NCBI RefSeq assembly: GCF_030269325.1
Contig: NZ_BSTD01000005.1
Location: 62,001-126,000, forward strand
Direction of reading: 5' to 3'
Length of the DNA stretch: 64,000 nt
DNA from: Amycolatopsis sp. NBRC 101858
GTDB taxonomy: Bacteria; Actinomycetota; Actinomycetes; Mycobacteriales; Pseudonocardiaceae
The notes below the pieces were generated by a model. That model saw only the letters and a program-made list of their open reading frames with translations, had not been told where the DNA came from and did no database searches. Both the position numbers and the translations under genes were made by a program. How positions within the stretch are numbered: position 1 is the stretch's first letter; every line of letters starts with the position of its first letter. This document shows, in pieces, positions 17,290 to 24,809 of this stretch.

Positions 17290-17906
17290 GACGCCACCTC
17301 CGGGGTCAGCAGGCCGGGTTGTTCGAAGAAGACGTGCACCAGCTCCCACAGCACGTGGTAGGTGGTCACGTGGACCTCCTTGACGATCCGCGGGTCGGTC
17401 GAGCGGGCGGTGAAGACGTGATTCAGCCCAGTAGTCGCGGCAATCGCGCCGCCGTTACCACCGGTCAGCGCGACGGTGAGCATGCCGAGGTCACGGGCCG
17501 TCTCGAGGGCGCGGCGGACGTTCGCGCAGTCGCCGTCGGTGGAGATGCCCAGCGCGATGTCGGCGGGTTCGCCGATGATCCGCAGCTGGTGCGCGAAGAC
17601 GTCGTCCAGTCCGACGCGGTTGGCGACGCCGGTGACCGTCGCGACGTCGGCGGTCAGCGAGAGCGCCGGCAGCGCGCGCTTGCCGACGATCACCGGGTGG
17701 ACGAACTCGACCGCGACGTGCTGGGCGTCGGTGCTGGGGCCGCCGTTGCCGAACACCACGAGCTTGCCGCCGCGGTGGAAGCGGCGGGCCATGCCGTGGC
17801 ACGCCTCGGCCACGGTCCTGGCGTCGTCGGCCAGGGCGAGCACGGGCGCCTTGCGCCGCTCGAAAAGGGCGTCGACGGAGTCCGGGTGATTCGGTGACCA
17901 CGACAT
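17286..17906 (-). CDS. SIS-domain protein, first gene of the hydrogenase operon
   Basis: 206 residues from ATG 17906, with GAGGAAG eight bases upstream. SIS motifs: GGKLVVFGNGGPSTDAQHVAVEF near residue 46, VATVTGVANRVGL, ALGISTDGDCANVRRALETA, and KEVHVTTYHVLWELVHVFFE. It is a paralogue of the SIS protein at 16341-17033, with roughly the same architecture but a shorter N terminus. A CRP-type palindrome lies 57-72 bp upstream of the start, making this the probable head of the operon. Substrate unknown. Confidence 0.9.
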   Translation of the reverse strand: MSWSPNHPDSVDALFERRKAPVLALADDARTVAEACHGMARRFHRGGKLVVFGNGGPSTDAQHVAVEFVHPVIVGKRALPALSLTADVATVTGVANRVGLDDVFAHQLRIIGEPADIALGISTDGDCANVRRALETARDLGMLTVALTGGNGGAIAATTGLNHVFTARSTDPRIVKEVHVTTYHVLWELVHVFFEQPGLLTPEVAS

Positions 17907-17962
17907 CGCGGCACTTCCTCGGGGGCTGCTGCTCGGTGGTGGGAGCCCATTCAGGCTAGAGC

Positions 17963-17978
17963 TGTGAGTTGGATCACA
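17963..17978. promoter_or_regulatory. Perfect CRP/FNR-family operator upstream of the hydrogenase operon
   Basis: TGTGA-GTTGGA-TCACA is a perfect match to the TGTGA-N6-TCACA consensus of Crp/GlxR regulators. It lies between the Sel1-repeat gene and SIS2. I could not define the core promoter with certainty, so activation and repression cannot be told apart. Confidence 0.75.
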
Positions 17979-18028
17979 CAATAGATCGAACGTGGTCTCC
18001 GCTCCGCCAACCGGGTCGGATCGGCCGC

Positions 18029-19072
18029 TCAGACCTGGTGCTCGCGGTCGTCCTGGACGTGCTCCGCCCGGGCGAGCCACTGTTCCGCCTCATGGCCGGA
18101 CCCGCGTGACCGCAGCATCCGGGCCAGGCTGAGCATGCCCTGGACGTCGCCCGTCTCGGCGGCGCGGCGGAACCACCGCTCGGCCTCGGCGAAGTCCTCC
18201 CCGTGCTCGGCGAGGTGCCCGAGGTTGGTCAGGGCCGGGACGCTGCCGTGCTCGGCGGCCTTGCGGTACCAGGCGGCGGCCTCGCCCTCGTCGCCGCGGT
18301 TGCGGGCGAGCACGCCGAGGTTGGTCATCGCCGCGGGGTCGCCGCGCTCGGCGGCGTCGAGGTACCAGTTCTCGGCCTCTTCGAGGTCACCGCGGCGGTG
18401 CAGCAGCAGCCCGAGCCGGACGATCGCCTCGACGTGCCCGCCGGTCGCGCCCTGGCGGTACCACGACTCCGCGTCGCCGGGCCTGCCGAGCCGTTCGGCC
18501 TGCCTGCCCAGCTGGCAGGTGGCCGCGAGGTCGCCGGCCAGCACGGCCGAGCGCCACCAGCGGGCGGCTTCGGCGGCCTGGCCGCGGTCGCGGAGGACGA
18601 TGCCCAGGTCGATCATCGCGGTGGTGTACCCGGCGTCGGCGGCCTGCCGCAGCCACGACTCGGCCTCTTCGACCCGGCCCTGCTCGCGCAGCAGGTGCCC
18701 GAGCGCGGCGATCGAGGGCAGGTCGCCGGTGCGGGCCGCCTCGCCGTACCAGTGCTGGGCGTCTTCGCGCTTGCCGCGCCGCTCGTAGGACTTGGCGAGG
18801 TTCAGCATCCCGTGCGGCTCGCCGGCCAGGGCGGCCTCGTGGTACCAGCGCTCGGCCTCGTCGTGCGCGCCGCGTTCGGCCAGCAGGTGGGCGAGCGAGG
18901 TCATCGAGACGCGGTCGCCGCCCATGGCGGCCTGGCGGAACCACGTCTCGGCCTCGGCGAGGTCCCCGCGCTCGCGCATCGCCGACCCCATGCGGGCCAT
19001 GGCGACGACGTTGCCGCCCTCGGCGGCTTTGCGCTGGAAGAACTCGTCGAACTTCTTGAGCCGGCCGGGCAT
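18029..19072 (-). CDS. Sel1/TPR-repeat protein
   Basis: 347 residues from ATG 19072, behind GGAGGGAG. About nine 36-residue repeats run through nearly the whole protein, each with an AM.xLGxLLxxRGxxxEAExWYRxAAxxG pattern, for example TSLAHLLAERGAHDEAERWY and NLGVLARNRGDEGEAAAWY. These are Sel1-like/TPR solenoid repeats that bind proteins. No signal peptide. It is upstream of the hydrogenase operon on the same strand but separated by 122 bp with its own regulatory site, so a functional link is only possible. The N terminus MPGRLKKFDEFFQRKAAEGG is non-repetitive. Confidence 0.88.
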   Translation of the reverse strand: MPGRLKKFDEFFQRKAAEGGNVVAMARMGSAMRERGDLAEAETWFRQAAMGGDRVSMTSLAHLLAERGAHDEAERWYHEAALAGEPHGMLNLAKSYERRGKREDAQHWYGEAARTGDLPSIAALGHLLREQGRVEEAESWLRQAADAGYTTAMIDLGIVLRDRGQAAEAARWWRSAVLAGDLAATCQLGRQAERLGRPGDAESWYRQGATGGHVEAIVRLGLLLHRRGDLEEAENWYLDAAERGDPAAMTNLGVLARNRGDEGEAAAWYRKAAEHGSVPALTNLGHLAEHGEDFAEAERWFRRAAETGDVQGMLSLARMLRSRGSGHEAEQWLARAEHVQDDREHQV

Positions 19073-19250
19073 CGGCTGCTCCCTCCGGATGGGTCCTGCT
19101 CCGGTAGTCGCAGATGATCGGCTCGGTGTGACACCTCCGCCGTGGGTGGGCGAGGTCACATTCGCGCCGGGTCGTCGTGTCGGCGCGGTTTTCCCAGGCC
19201 GGCAGGGGTGAGACTACGCCGCGCTCAGGTGAATTCGAGAGGAGAAAATC

Positions 19251-19931
19251 TTGGCGGCCCGCGGCTTTCGGCTCAGCGTGACGCAGCGATCTCTGCTGGT
19301 AGTCGCGATCCTCGCGGTTGCCCTCTTCGGGTACTGGGCGACGAGCAGAAGCTCCGGGGCGACCCCGCCGCCGTCGTCGTCCCCGGCACCGGTTCCGGTG
19401 AGTGCGGCGGACGCGCAGAAGCAGCTCGGCGAGCTGAAGGTCGCGGCGCGGACGTCCATGGACGGCTACTCGCGTGAGAAGTTCCCGCACTGGGACAGCC
19501 AGGGGTCAGGGTGTGACACCCGCGAAGTCGTGCTGAAGCGCGCCGGCACGGACGTGAAGACGGACAAGGACTGCAAGGCGACGTCCGGGACGTGGAAGAG
19601 CGTCTACGACGACGAGACCTGGACCAAGGCGACCGACCTCGACATCGACCACATGGTCCCGCTCGGGCAGGCCTGGGCCAGCGGCGCCAAGACGTGGACG
19701 ACCGAGAAGCGCGAGCAGTTCGCCAACGACCTCACGCGGCCGCAGCTGTTCGCCGTCACCGACAACCTGAACCAGCAGAAGAGCGACAAGGCCCCGGACC
19801 AGTGGAAGCCGCCGCTGGTCGCGTTCTGGTGCACCTACGCGACCGACTGGATCGTGGTGAAGCACTACTACGGGCTGACCGTCACCGACGGGGAGAAGAC
19901 CGCCTTGACGGACATGCTGCGGCGCTGCTGA
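19251..19931 (+). CDS. Exported HNH-family nuclease (DUF1524-like)
   Basis: 226 residues, TTG start with GAGAGGAG nine bases upstream. The N-terminal helix (LLVVAILAVALFGYWA) is a signal anchor or uncleaved signal, followed by a Pro/Ser linker. The catalytic part has DLDIDHMVPLGQAWASGAKTW (the His of the HNH core) and TRPQLFAVTDNLNQQKSDKAP, the typical second half with Asn residues. Cys pairs (GCDTRE with KDCKA, WCTYA with RRC at the end) suggest disulfides outside the cell. Likely a secreted nuclease for nutrient recovery or competition. Confidence 0.85.
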   Translation: MAARGFRLSVTQRSLLVVAILAVALFGYWATSRSSGATPPPSSSPAPVPVSAADAQKQLGELKVAARTSMDGYSREKFPHWDSQGSGCDTREVVLKRAGTDVKTDKDCKATSGTWKSVYDDETWTKATDLDIDHMVPLGQAWASGAKTWTTEKREQFANDLTRPQLFAVTDNLNQQKSDKAPDQWKPPLVAFWCTYATDWIVVKHYYGLTVTDGEKTALTDMLRRC

Positions 19932-19941
19932 GCTGGCCGGC

Positions 19942-20580
19942 ATGACGACGTTCGCGCTGATCCACGGGGGTGGCGGCAGCGGGTGGGACTTCCACCGGCT
20001 GGTGCCGGAGCTGGCCGCGCGCGGCCACGACGCGATCGCACCCGACCTGCCGATCACGGACTCCTCGGCCGGACTGGCCGACTTCACCGACACGGTGCTG
20101 GCCGCGCTGGGCGACGCTTCGGACGTCGCCGTCGTCGGCCATTCGTACGGCGGGTTCACGGCACCGCTGGTCGCCGCGAAGGTGCGGGCGCGGGTGCTGG
20201 TGTACCTGGCCGGGATGATCCCGGCGCCGGGGGAGCCGCCGGGGCAGTGGTGGGGCAACACGGGCTTCGAGGCGCCGAAGGGCCTGAGCGACATCGAGAC
20301 GTACTTCAACGGCGTCCCGCTGCCACTGGCCGAGGCGGGCATGGCGCACGGCCGCGAGCAGGTGAGCAAGGAGTGGGACGAGCCGTGGCCGCTGCCGGCC
20401 CACCCGGACGTCCCGACCCGCGTGGTGCTGTGCCGCGACGACCGGTTCTTCACACCGGACTTCCAGCGTCGCGTCGCGCGCGAACGGCTGGGCATCGAGC
20501 CGGCCGAGGTCGACGGCCCGCACTGCGCGCCGTTGAGTCACCCGGCCGAGATCGCCGACCTGCTGGTGAGCTTCCGGTAG
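19942..20580 (+). CDS. Alpha/beta-hydrolase family protein
   Basis: 212 residues. It begins MTTFALIHGGGGSGWDFHRL (oxyanion loop HGGGGSG). The nucleophile elbow is VVGHSYGGFTAP (Ser101). The acid is probably the Asp pair in LCRDDRFF and the base His in GPHCAPLSHPAEIADLL. The size and loops resemble the small esterase/salicylate-binding-protein-like group common in actinomycetes. It starts 10 bp after the nuclease stop. Substrate not predictable. Confidence 0.88.
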   Translation: MTTFALIHGGGGSGWDFHRLVPELAARGHDAIAPDLPITDSSAGLADFTDTVLAALGDASDVAVVGHSYGGFTAPLVAAKVRARVLVYLAGMIPAPGEPPGQWWGNTGFEAPKGLSDIETYFNGVPLPLAEAGMAHGREQVSKEWDEPWPLPAHPDVPTRVVLCRDDRFFTPDFQRRVARERLGIEPAEVDGPHCAPLSHPAEIADLLVSFR

Positions 20581-21217
20581 TCCGTTCGGCGGACCTGGAG
20601 CGTGCTCGGCGAGGTCGCCACCGATGGTCCGGCCCCGGCGTCGATGATCTCCACCGCCGGGATCGTCCCGCAGTCGGCGGAGCCGGTCCGCTGTCGCACC
20701 GCGGCTCCCCGGACCTGATCCGGCCAAACGGCCATGGCGAGTTGCCGTGGTGACCGCGCGGTCACCGGTGTCTCGGCATCCTCCCTGCTCGACAAGACCT
20801 CGACGACGCCTCCGACCGACCAGGCCGCTGCCGTTTCACCCACAGCGGCTCGGCGGTGCCGACGTTGACCCCCATACCCGGTTCGCCGTCCGTGCCTCGG
20901 CCGCTCAACGCGCACACCGTGCCCAGCGTCCGGATCGGCGTCCTCGTCAGCTCCGCGAGCCGACGCGCTCGGGGAGCTCCTCCGGCGTGGCCCGATCGAG
21001 CAGTCGGCACCGGACCACCCGGTCGGCGTGGTTCATCTTTCTCGACCGCCTGGCCTTCCAGGGCGAGGTGCTCGATCGTCGACCGGTGGATCTGCCCGAG
21101 TACAGCCGGCCGGTCTTGGTCAGCGCCGACGTACCGGCGACGGCGAACAGCACGCGTTCGGTGATCCGCGAGCGAAGCCCGCTGAGCCGCCATCGCGGCA
21201 CGCGCCGGGAAACTTAA
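20581..21217. other. Gene-free stretch, possibly decayed coding DNA
   Basis: No reading frame here has convincing codon structure or a recognisable family. Several overlapping frames are open on both strands, as expected by chance at this GC content. The density is still compatible with a decayed gene on the minus strand, for example around 20947-21201. I found no terminator or repeat. The next recognisable elements are the promoter sites from 21218. Confidence 0.35.
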
Positions 21218-21259
21218 AGGTCTAGACCTATTGACTGCATGGTCCAGGCCACTTAACGT
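21218..21259 (+). promoter_or_regulatory. Promoter with two DasR-type (dre-like) operators
   Basis: Site 1, AGGTCTAGACCT (21218-21229), is a perfect 12-bp palindrome. Site 2, TGGTCCAGGCCA (21240-21251), is a near-palindrome. Their centres are 22 bp apart, two helical turns. Between and around them lies a good promoter: TTGACT (21231-21236), 17-bp spacer, TAACGT (21254-21259). The sites resemble the DasR element of Streptomyces chitinase promoters (core TGGTCTAGACCA). It should drive the 3D-domain protein gene. Confidence 0.75.
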
Positions 21260-21334
21260 CTTTTTCGCGGCGAACCCGCACCTCCCCACCTGCGTCACCT
21301 CCACCCCGGTCCCCACCATGGAGGTCTCTCCGTC

Positions 21335-22081
21335 ATGCGCTTCGCCAGGATCTTCGCGCTCGCGGCCTTCGCCGCCGGCAGCGTGCTCGTCGCGCCGGCC
21401 ACCGCGTCCGCGGCCACCCTGCCCGCCTGCCAGCACTTCTACACCGGCACCATCCCGGACCGCCCGGTCACCGGCGGCCACGGTCCCGGCACGCTCGTCG
21501 GCGCCGTGAACGTGGGCAACCGCCTGCCCGCGCCCGGCTCGGTCGCCGGCGGACTGGGTGCCGACGGGAAGGTCACGTTCACCTTCGCCCGCGTCTCCGG
21601 CGCGAAGGCCTACCGCGCGTTCCGCAACGGTCAAGCCCTGCAGTGGATCAGCGACTGGGGCCAGCCGACGCTCACCGTCACCGACGCGAGCCCCTGCCAG
21701 AACGCGAACTACCAGCTCTACGCGATGACGGCCGAGGACAACTCGCCCGGCTCGCTCGGCCAGATCTCCACCGCGTACCGCCTCGACAGCGGCAACCACC
21801 TCGCGACCTACCGCATCCCGGCCGGCACCACGCTCAACTACCGCGTCACGTCCTACAACGACGTCGCGCAGACGGCGCTGGGCTACAGCGCGGGGCCGGG
21901 CTTCTGCGCGGTCGACGCCCGGAACATCCCGTGGGGCACCAGGTTCTCGGTACCGGGCTACGGCGAGTGCTACGCGGCGGACATCGGCAGCTGGATCAAG
22001 GACGACATCGTCGACGTCTGGCTGCCCGGCTCCCAGGCCGACGCCTGGGGCATCCAGCGGCTGACCCTGACGGTGCGCTGA
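21335..22081 (+). CDS. Secreted 3D-domain protein (cell-wall-associated type)
   Basis: 248 residues from ATG 21335, GGAGG ten bases upstream. A Sec signal peptide (RIFALAAFAAGSVLVAPATASA) is cleaved after about residue 27. The middle (VTFTFARVSGAKAYRAFRNG, TLTVTDASPC) looks like a fibronectin-type beta domain. The C terminus is a 3D domain named after three conserved Asp: CAVDARNIPWGTRF, ECYAADIG and DDIVDVWL. This fold occurs in lytic transglycosylase-like wall proteins. The dre-like promoter upstream suggests induction by N-acetylglucosamine metabolism, which fits wall or chitin turnover (inference). Confidence 0.82.
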   Translation: MRFARIFALAAFAAGSVLVAPATASAATLPACQHFYTGTIPDRPVTGGHGPGTLVGAVNVGNRLPAPGSVAGGLGADGKVTFTFARVSGAKAYRAFRNGQALQWISDWGQPTLTVTDASPCQNANYQLYAMTAEDNSPGSLGQISTAYRLDSGNHLATYRIPAGTTLNYRVTSYNDVAQTALGYSAGPGFCAVDARNIPWGTRFSVPGYGECYAADIGSWIKDDIVDVWLPGSQADAWGIQRLTLTVR

Positions 22082-22092
22082 CGGTCCCCCTG

Positions 22093-22157
22093 ACGGCCGA
22101 AAGGCCGTGACGGCCTCCTTGCCGACGTCCCCTATGCCCCGGCAAGGAGGCCTTCAC
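22093..22157. terminator. Double hairpin between convergent genes
   Basis: Hairpin one: ACGGCC (22093-22098), GAAA tetraloop, GGCCGT (22103-22108). Hairpin two: GGCCTCCTTGCCG (22112-22124) pairs perfectly with 22140-22152, and extends by further pairs using part of hairpin one. The two are mutually exclusive at the edge. It sits between the 3' ends of the 3D-domain gene and the nitroreductase gene, so a bidirectional terminator is likely. No U-tract. Confidence 0.65.
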
Positions 22158-22162
22158 GGCGC

Positions 22163-22801
22163 CTACCAGCGGTCGAGGTGCAGCACGTCGTCGAGGGGCT
22201 GGCGGGCCGCCGGCTTGAACGTGTCGCCCGTGTAGAACGCCGTCGGGATCAACGCCGCCTGGTGGACGTTCTTCGGCAGCTCCAGCACCTCCGCCGCCTC
22301 CTGCTCGTACTTCAGGTGCAGCGTCGTCCACGCCGTCCCCAGCGTCACCGACCGCGCCGCCAGCATGTAGCTCCACACCGCCGGCAGCAGGGACGCCCAC
22401 ATCCCCGCCTGGTTGCCGGCCGGCAGCTCCGCGGACGCCGTCTCCAGGCACGGCACCACCAGCACCGGGACGTCGCCCATCCGGTCGGCCAGGTACGCGA
22501 CGCTGTCGCCGACCCGCTTCTGCACCGGTGCCCGCGAAGGGTCGTCCGCGAACTGCTTGCCCGCCGCGTTCGGCGACGCCAGGTACTCGTGGCACGCCCG
22601 GCTGTAGATCCGCCCGAGCGCGGCCCGCTGGTCCGCGTCCGTCACGACCAGCCACTGCCACCGCTGGGTGTTCGAACCGCTCGGCGCCTGCAGGGCCACC
22701 TGCACGCAGTGTTTCACCAGTTCGAGCGGCACCGGCCGGTCGAAGTCCAGCCGCTTGCGGACGGTCCTGGTGGTCGTCAGGAGCTCTTCGGGCGTCATCA
22801 T
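22163..22801 (-). CDS. Nitroreductase family protein (FMN-dependent)
   Basis: 212 residues. The N-terminal TRTVRKRLDFDRPVPLELV and QAPSGSNTQRWQWLVVTD are the FMN-binding opening of the nitroreductase fold. The C-terminal ARSVTLGTAWTTLHLKYEQEAAEVLELP and LIPTAFYTGDTF complete it. It probably reduces nitro, quinone or flavin-like compounds with NAD(P)H. It lies 18 bp downstream of the aldo-keto reductase gene, so the two are probably co-transcribed as a redox pair under the divergent MarR gene. Confidence 0.88.
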   Translation of the reverse strand: MMTPEELLTTTRTVRKRLDFDRPVPLELVKHCVQVALQAPSGSNTQRWQWLVVTDADQRAALGRIYSRACHEYLASPNAAGKQFADDPSRAPVQKRVGDSVAYLADRMGDVPVLVVPCLETASAELPAGNQAGMWASLLPAVWSYMLAARSVTLGTAWTTLHLKYEQEAAEVLELPKNVHQAALIPTAFYTGDTFKPAARQPLDDVLHLDRW

Positions 22802-22819
22802 CGGCCCATCATGCCGGGC

Positions 22820-23797
22820 CTACCAGCGATCGTGCACCAGCGGCCGGATCAGCTCGTCGTACGTTTCGCGGACACCGGCCAGAGCTTCCTCGGACAACGG
22901 CGGGAGCGCGGCCGCCGCCGTGTTCGCCGTGGCCTGCGAAGCGTTGCGCGCGCCCGGGATCACCGTGCTCACGCCGGGCTGGTCGATGATCCACCGCAGC
23001 GCGAACTGCGCCAGCGTCTGACCCCCCGGCACCAGCCCGCGCAGCCGTTCGACGGCCTCCAGGCCGGCCTCGAACGGCACACCCGCGAACGTCTCGCCGA
23101 CGTCGAACGCCTCGCCGTGGCGGTTGAAGTTCCGGTGGTCGTTCTCCGCGAACGTCGTCGAAGCCGTGTAGCGCCCGGACAGCAGGCCGGACGCCAGCGG
23201 CACCCGCGCGATGATCCCCGCGCCCGCCTCCGCCGCCGCCGGCAGGACGCGCTCCAGGGGCTTGAGCCGCAGGCAGTTCAGGATGATCTGGACGGAGGCC
23301 ACGTGCGGCCGCGCCAACGCGGTCAGGGCTTCCGAGACCGTCTCGACGCTCACGCCGTACGCCTTGATTCGGCCCTCGGCCACCATCTCGTCCAGGGCGT
23401 CGTACACGGCGTCGGACGAGTACACCGGGGTCGGCGGGCAGTGCAGCTGGACCAGGTCGAGCGTCTCGACGCCGAGGTTGCGGCGCGACCGGTCGTTCCA
23501 CTCGCGGAAGTTCTCGCGGACGTAGTTCTCCGGCAGCTGCTCGACCCGGCGGCCCATCTTGGTCGCCACGAAGACGTCGCCGCGCTCGGCGAGGAACCGG
23601 CCGACCAGCCGCTCGCTGCGCCCGTCGCCGTAGACGTCGGCCGTGTCGAAGAAGGTGACGCCGGCGTCGGCCGCCGCGTGCAGCACCGCCAGGGCGTCGT
23701 TCTCGTCGACCTCGCCCCAGTCGGCGCCGAGCTGCCAGCAGCCGAGCCCGACGACGGACACCTCGCGGCCCAGCCGGGTGATCTTCCGGTTCTCCAT
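22820..23797 (-). CDS. Aldo/keto reductase
   Basis: 325 residues from ATG 23797. TIM-barrel oxidoreductase with LGCWQLGADWGEVDENDAL, then AGVTFFDTADVYGDGRSERLVG (catalytic Asp and Tyr), ATKMGRR (Lys), and LDLVQLHCPP (His). The C terminus VSTVIPGARNASQATANTAAA forms the NADPH 2'-phosphate binding part. The start is 41 bp from the divergent MarR gene, so that regulator may control it. Substrate unknown. Confidence 0.92.
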   Translation of the reverse strand: MENRKITRLGREVSVVGLGCWQLGADWGEVDENDALAVLHAAADAGVTFFDTADVYGDGRSERLVGRFLAERGDVFVATKMGRRVEQLPENYVRENFREWNDRSRRNLGVETLDLVQLHCPPTPVYSSDAVYDALDEMVAEGRIKAYGVSVETVSEALTALARPHVASVQIILNCLRLKPLERVLPAAAEAGAGIIARVPLASGLLSGRYTASTTFAENDHRNFNRHGEAFDVGETFAGVPFEAGLEAVERLRGLVPGGQTLAQFALRWIIDQPGVSTVIPGARNASQATANTAAAALPPLSEEALAGVRETYDELIRPLVHDRW

Positions 23798-23838
23798 GCC
23801 GCGATCCAAGCACACCGCCCCGCCTATGATCGGCCGTC

Positions 23839-24330
23839 ATGGCCATGACGTCGGGTCCGGACGGACTCGGGACCCGGATGCGGCACGTCCTCGAGATCCT
23901 CGAGGGCGACGTCGCGAAGTTCCTCGCCGACATCGGCCTCGACGACTACCGCCCGCGGTACTCGCCGGTCGTGCGGGCACTGCTCGCGCGCGGCCCGCTG
24001 GCCATCCGCGACCTCGCCGCGGAGATGGGCGTGACGCACTCGGCGGCCAGCCAGACCGTCGCGCAGATGAACCGCGCCGGGCTCGTCGGCCTCGAACCGG
24101 GCGCGGACGCCCGGCAGCGCATCGTGTCGCTCACCGCGAAGACGCGCGAACTCCTGCCGCTGATCGAGGCGGAGTGGACGGCGACGACCGAGGCGTCGGA
24201 AGCGCTGGAGGCGGAGCTGCCGTACCCGCTGCGCGGGGTGCTGGCGGCGATTGTCGAAGCGCTGGAGCGGAAGCCGTTCCGGCAGCGGATCGGCGAGACC
24301 GGCGCGGCGCGGGAGCTGCTGGAGCCCTGA
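23839..24330 (+). CDS. MarR-family transcriptional regulator
   Basis: 163 residues. Winged helix: ALLARGPLAIRDLAAEMGVTHSAASQTVAQMNRAGLVG, then DARQRIVSLTAKTREL. The N terminus RHVLEILEGDVAKFLADIGLDDYRPRYSP is the dimer part. It is divergent from the aldo-keto reductase gene with 41 bp between starts, suggesting that it represses the oxidoreductase pair. The gene ends directly at the stop of the convergent ATPase gene. Confidence 0.88.
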   Translation: MAMTSGPDGLGTRMRHVLEILEGDVAKFLADIGLDDYRPRYSPVVRALLARGPLAIRDLAAEMGVTHSAASQTVAQMNRAGLVGLEPGADARQRIVSLTAKTRELLPLIEAEWTATTEASEALEAELPYPLRGVLAAIVEALERKPFRQRIGETGAARELLEP

Positions 24331-24747
24331 TCAAGCGCCGGGGATGCGGAAGACGGCCCAGACGAACTTGCCGCCGGGGCAGACCTCGAAGCCCCAGTCT
24401 TCCGACAGCGCCTGGACCAGGACCAGCCCGCGGCTGCGCGCCTCGGCCGGGGCCGGCGCCCGCAGCTGGGGCAGCCGGCGGCCGGTGTCGTGCACCTGCA
24501 GCGTCAGCTGTCCCTCGAAGTAGGCGAGCTCGAGCCGCTGCGGGCTCTCACCGTGCTCGAAGGCGTTCGTGACCAGCTCGGACACGGCCAGCAGGACGTC
24601 GTCCAGCTGCGCTTCGTCCAGGCCGAAGCCGAGCAGCATCGAGCGCACCTCGTGCCGCGCGCGAGCCGGGGCGGTGACGTCGTCCGGGAGCAGCACCGTC
24701 AGCGGCGCGACCGGCACGGTGGTGCGCTGCGGGATGTTCGTCGTCAT
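24331..24747 (-). CDS. Anti-sigma-factor-type serine kinase ATPase (RsbW/GHKL family)
   Basis: 138 residues. The GHKL ATPase boxes are intact: N box VSELVTNAFEHGESP, G1 box LQVHDTGRRLP, and G2 box EARSRGLVLVQALSEDWGFE. Such proteins bind a SigB/SigF-type sigma factor or phosphorylate an STAS antagonist. It lies 62 bp downstream of the sigma gene on the same strand, so it is probably the last gene of the stress operon. It is the better ATPase of the two anti-sigma-like proteins here. Confidence 0.88.
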   Translation of the reverse strand: MTTNIPQRTTVPVAPLTVLLPDDVTAPARARHEVRSMLLGFGLDEAQLDDVLLAVSELVTNAFEHGESPQRLELAYFEGQLTLQVHDTGRRLPQLRAPAPAEARSRGLVLVQALSEDWGFEVCPGGKFVWAVFRIPGA

Positions 24748-24809
24748 CGGTCCTCCTCCCAGTGAGTTCCGGTACCGTCCGCGAGGTACCCAAGGCCGTC
24801 AGCGGCTAA

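Noticed and set aside
19125..19135. Short palindrome GGTGT-G-ACACC upstream of the Sel1-repeat gene
   Set aside because: Only 11 bp and without a family match; it can arise by chance in this composition.
20762..21799. A 345-codon open frame on the minus strand across the 3D-domain gene and the gap before it
   Set aside because: It runs against a gene with a clear signal peptide and domain, has no recognisable family, and the codon pattern is that of a shadow frame. The part in 20581-21217 may be decayed coding DNA, but I cannot name it.
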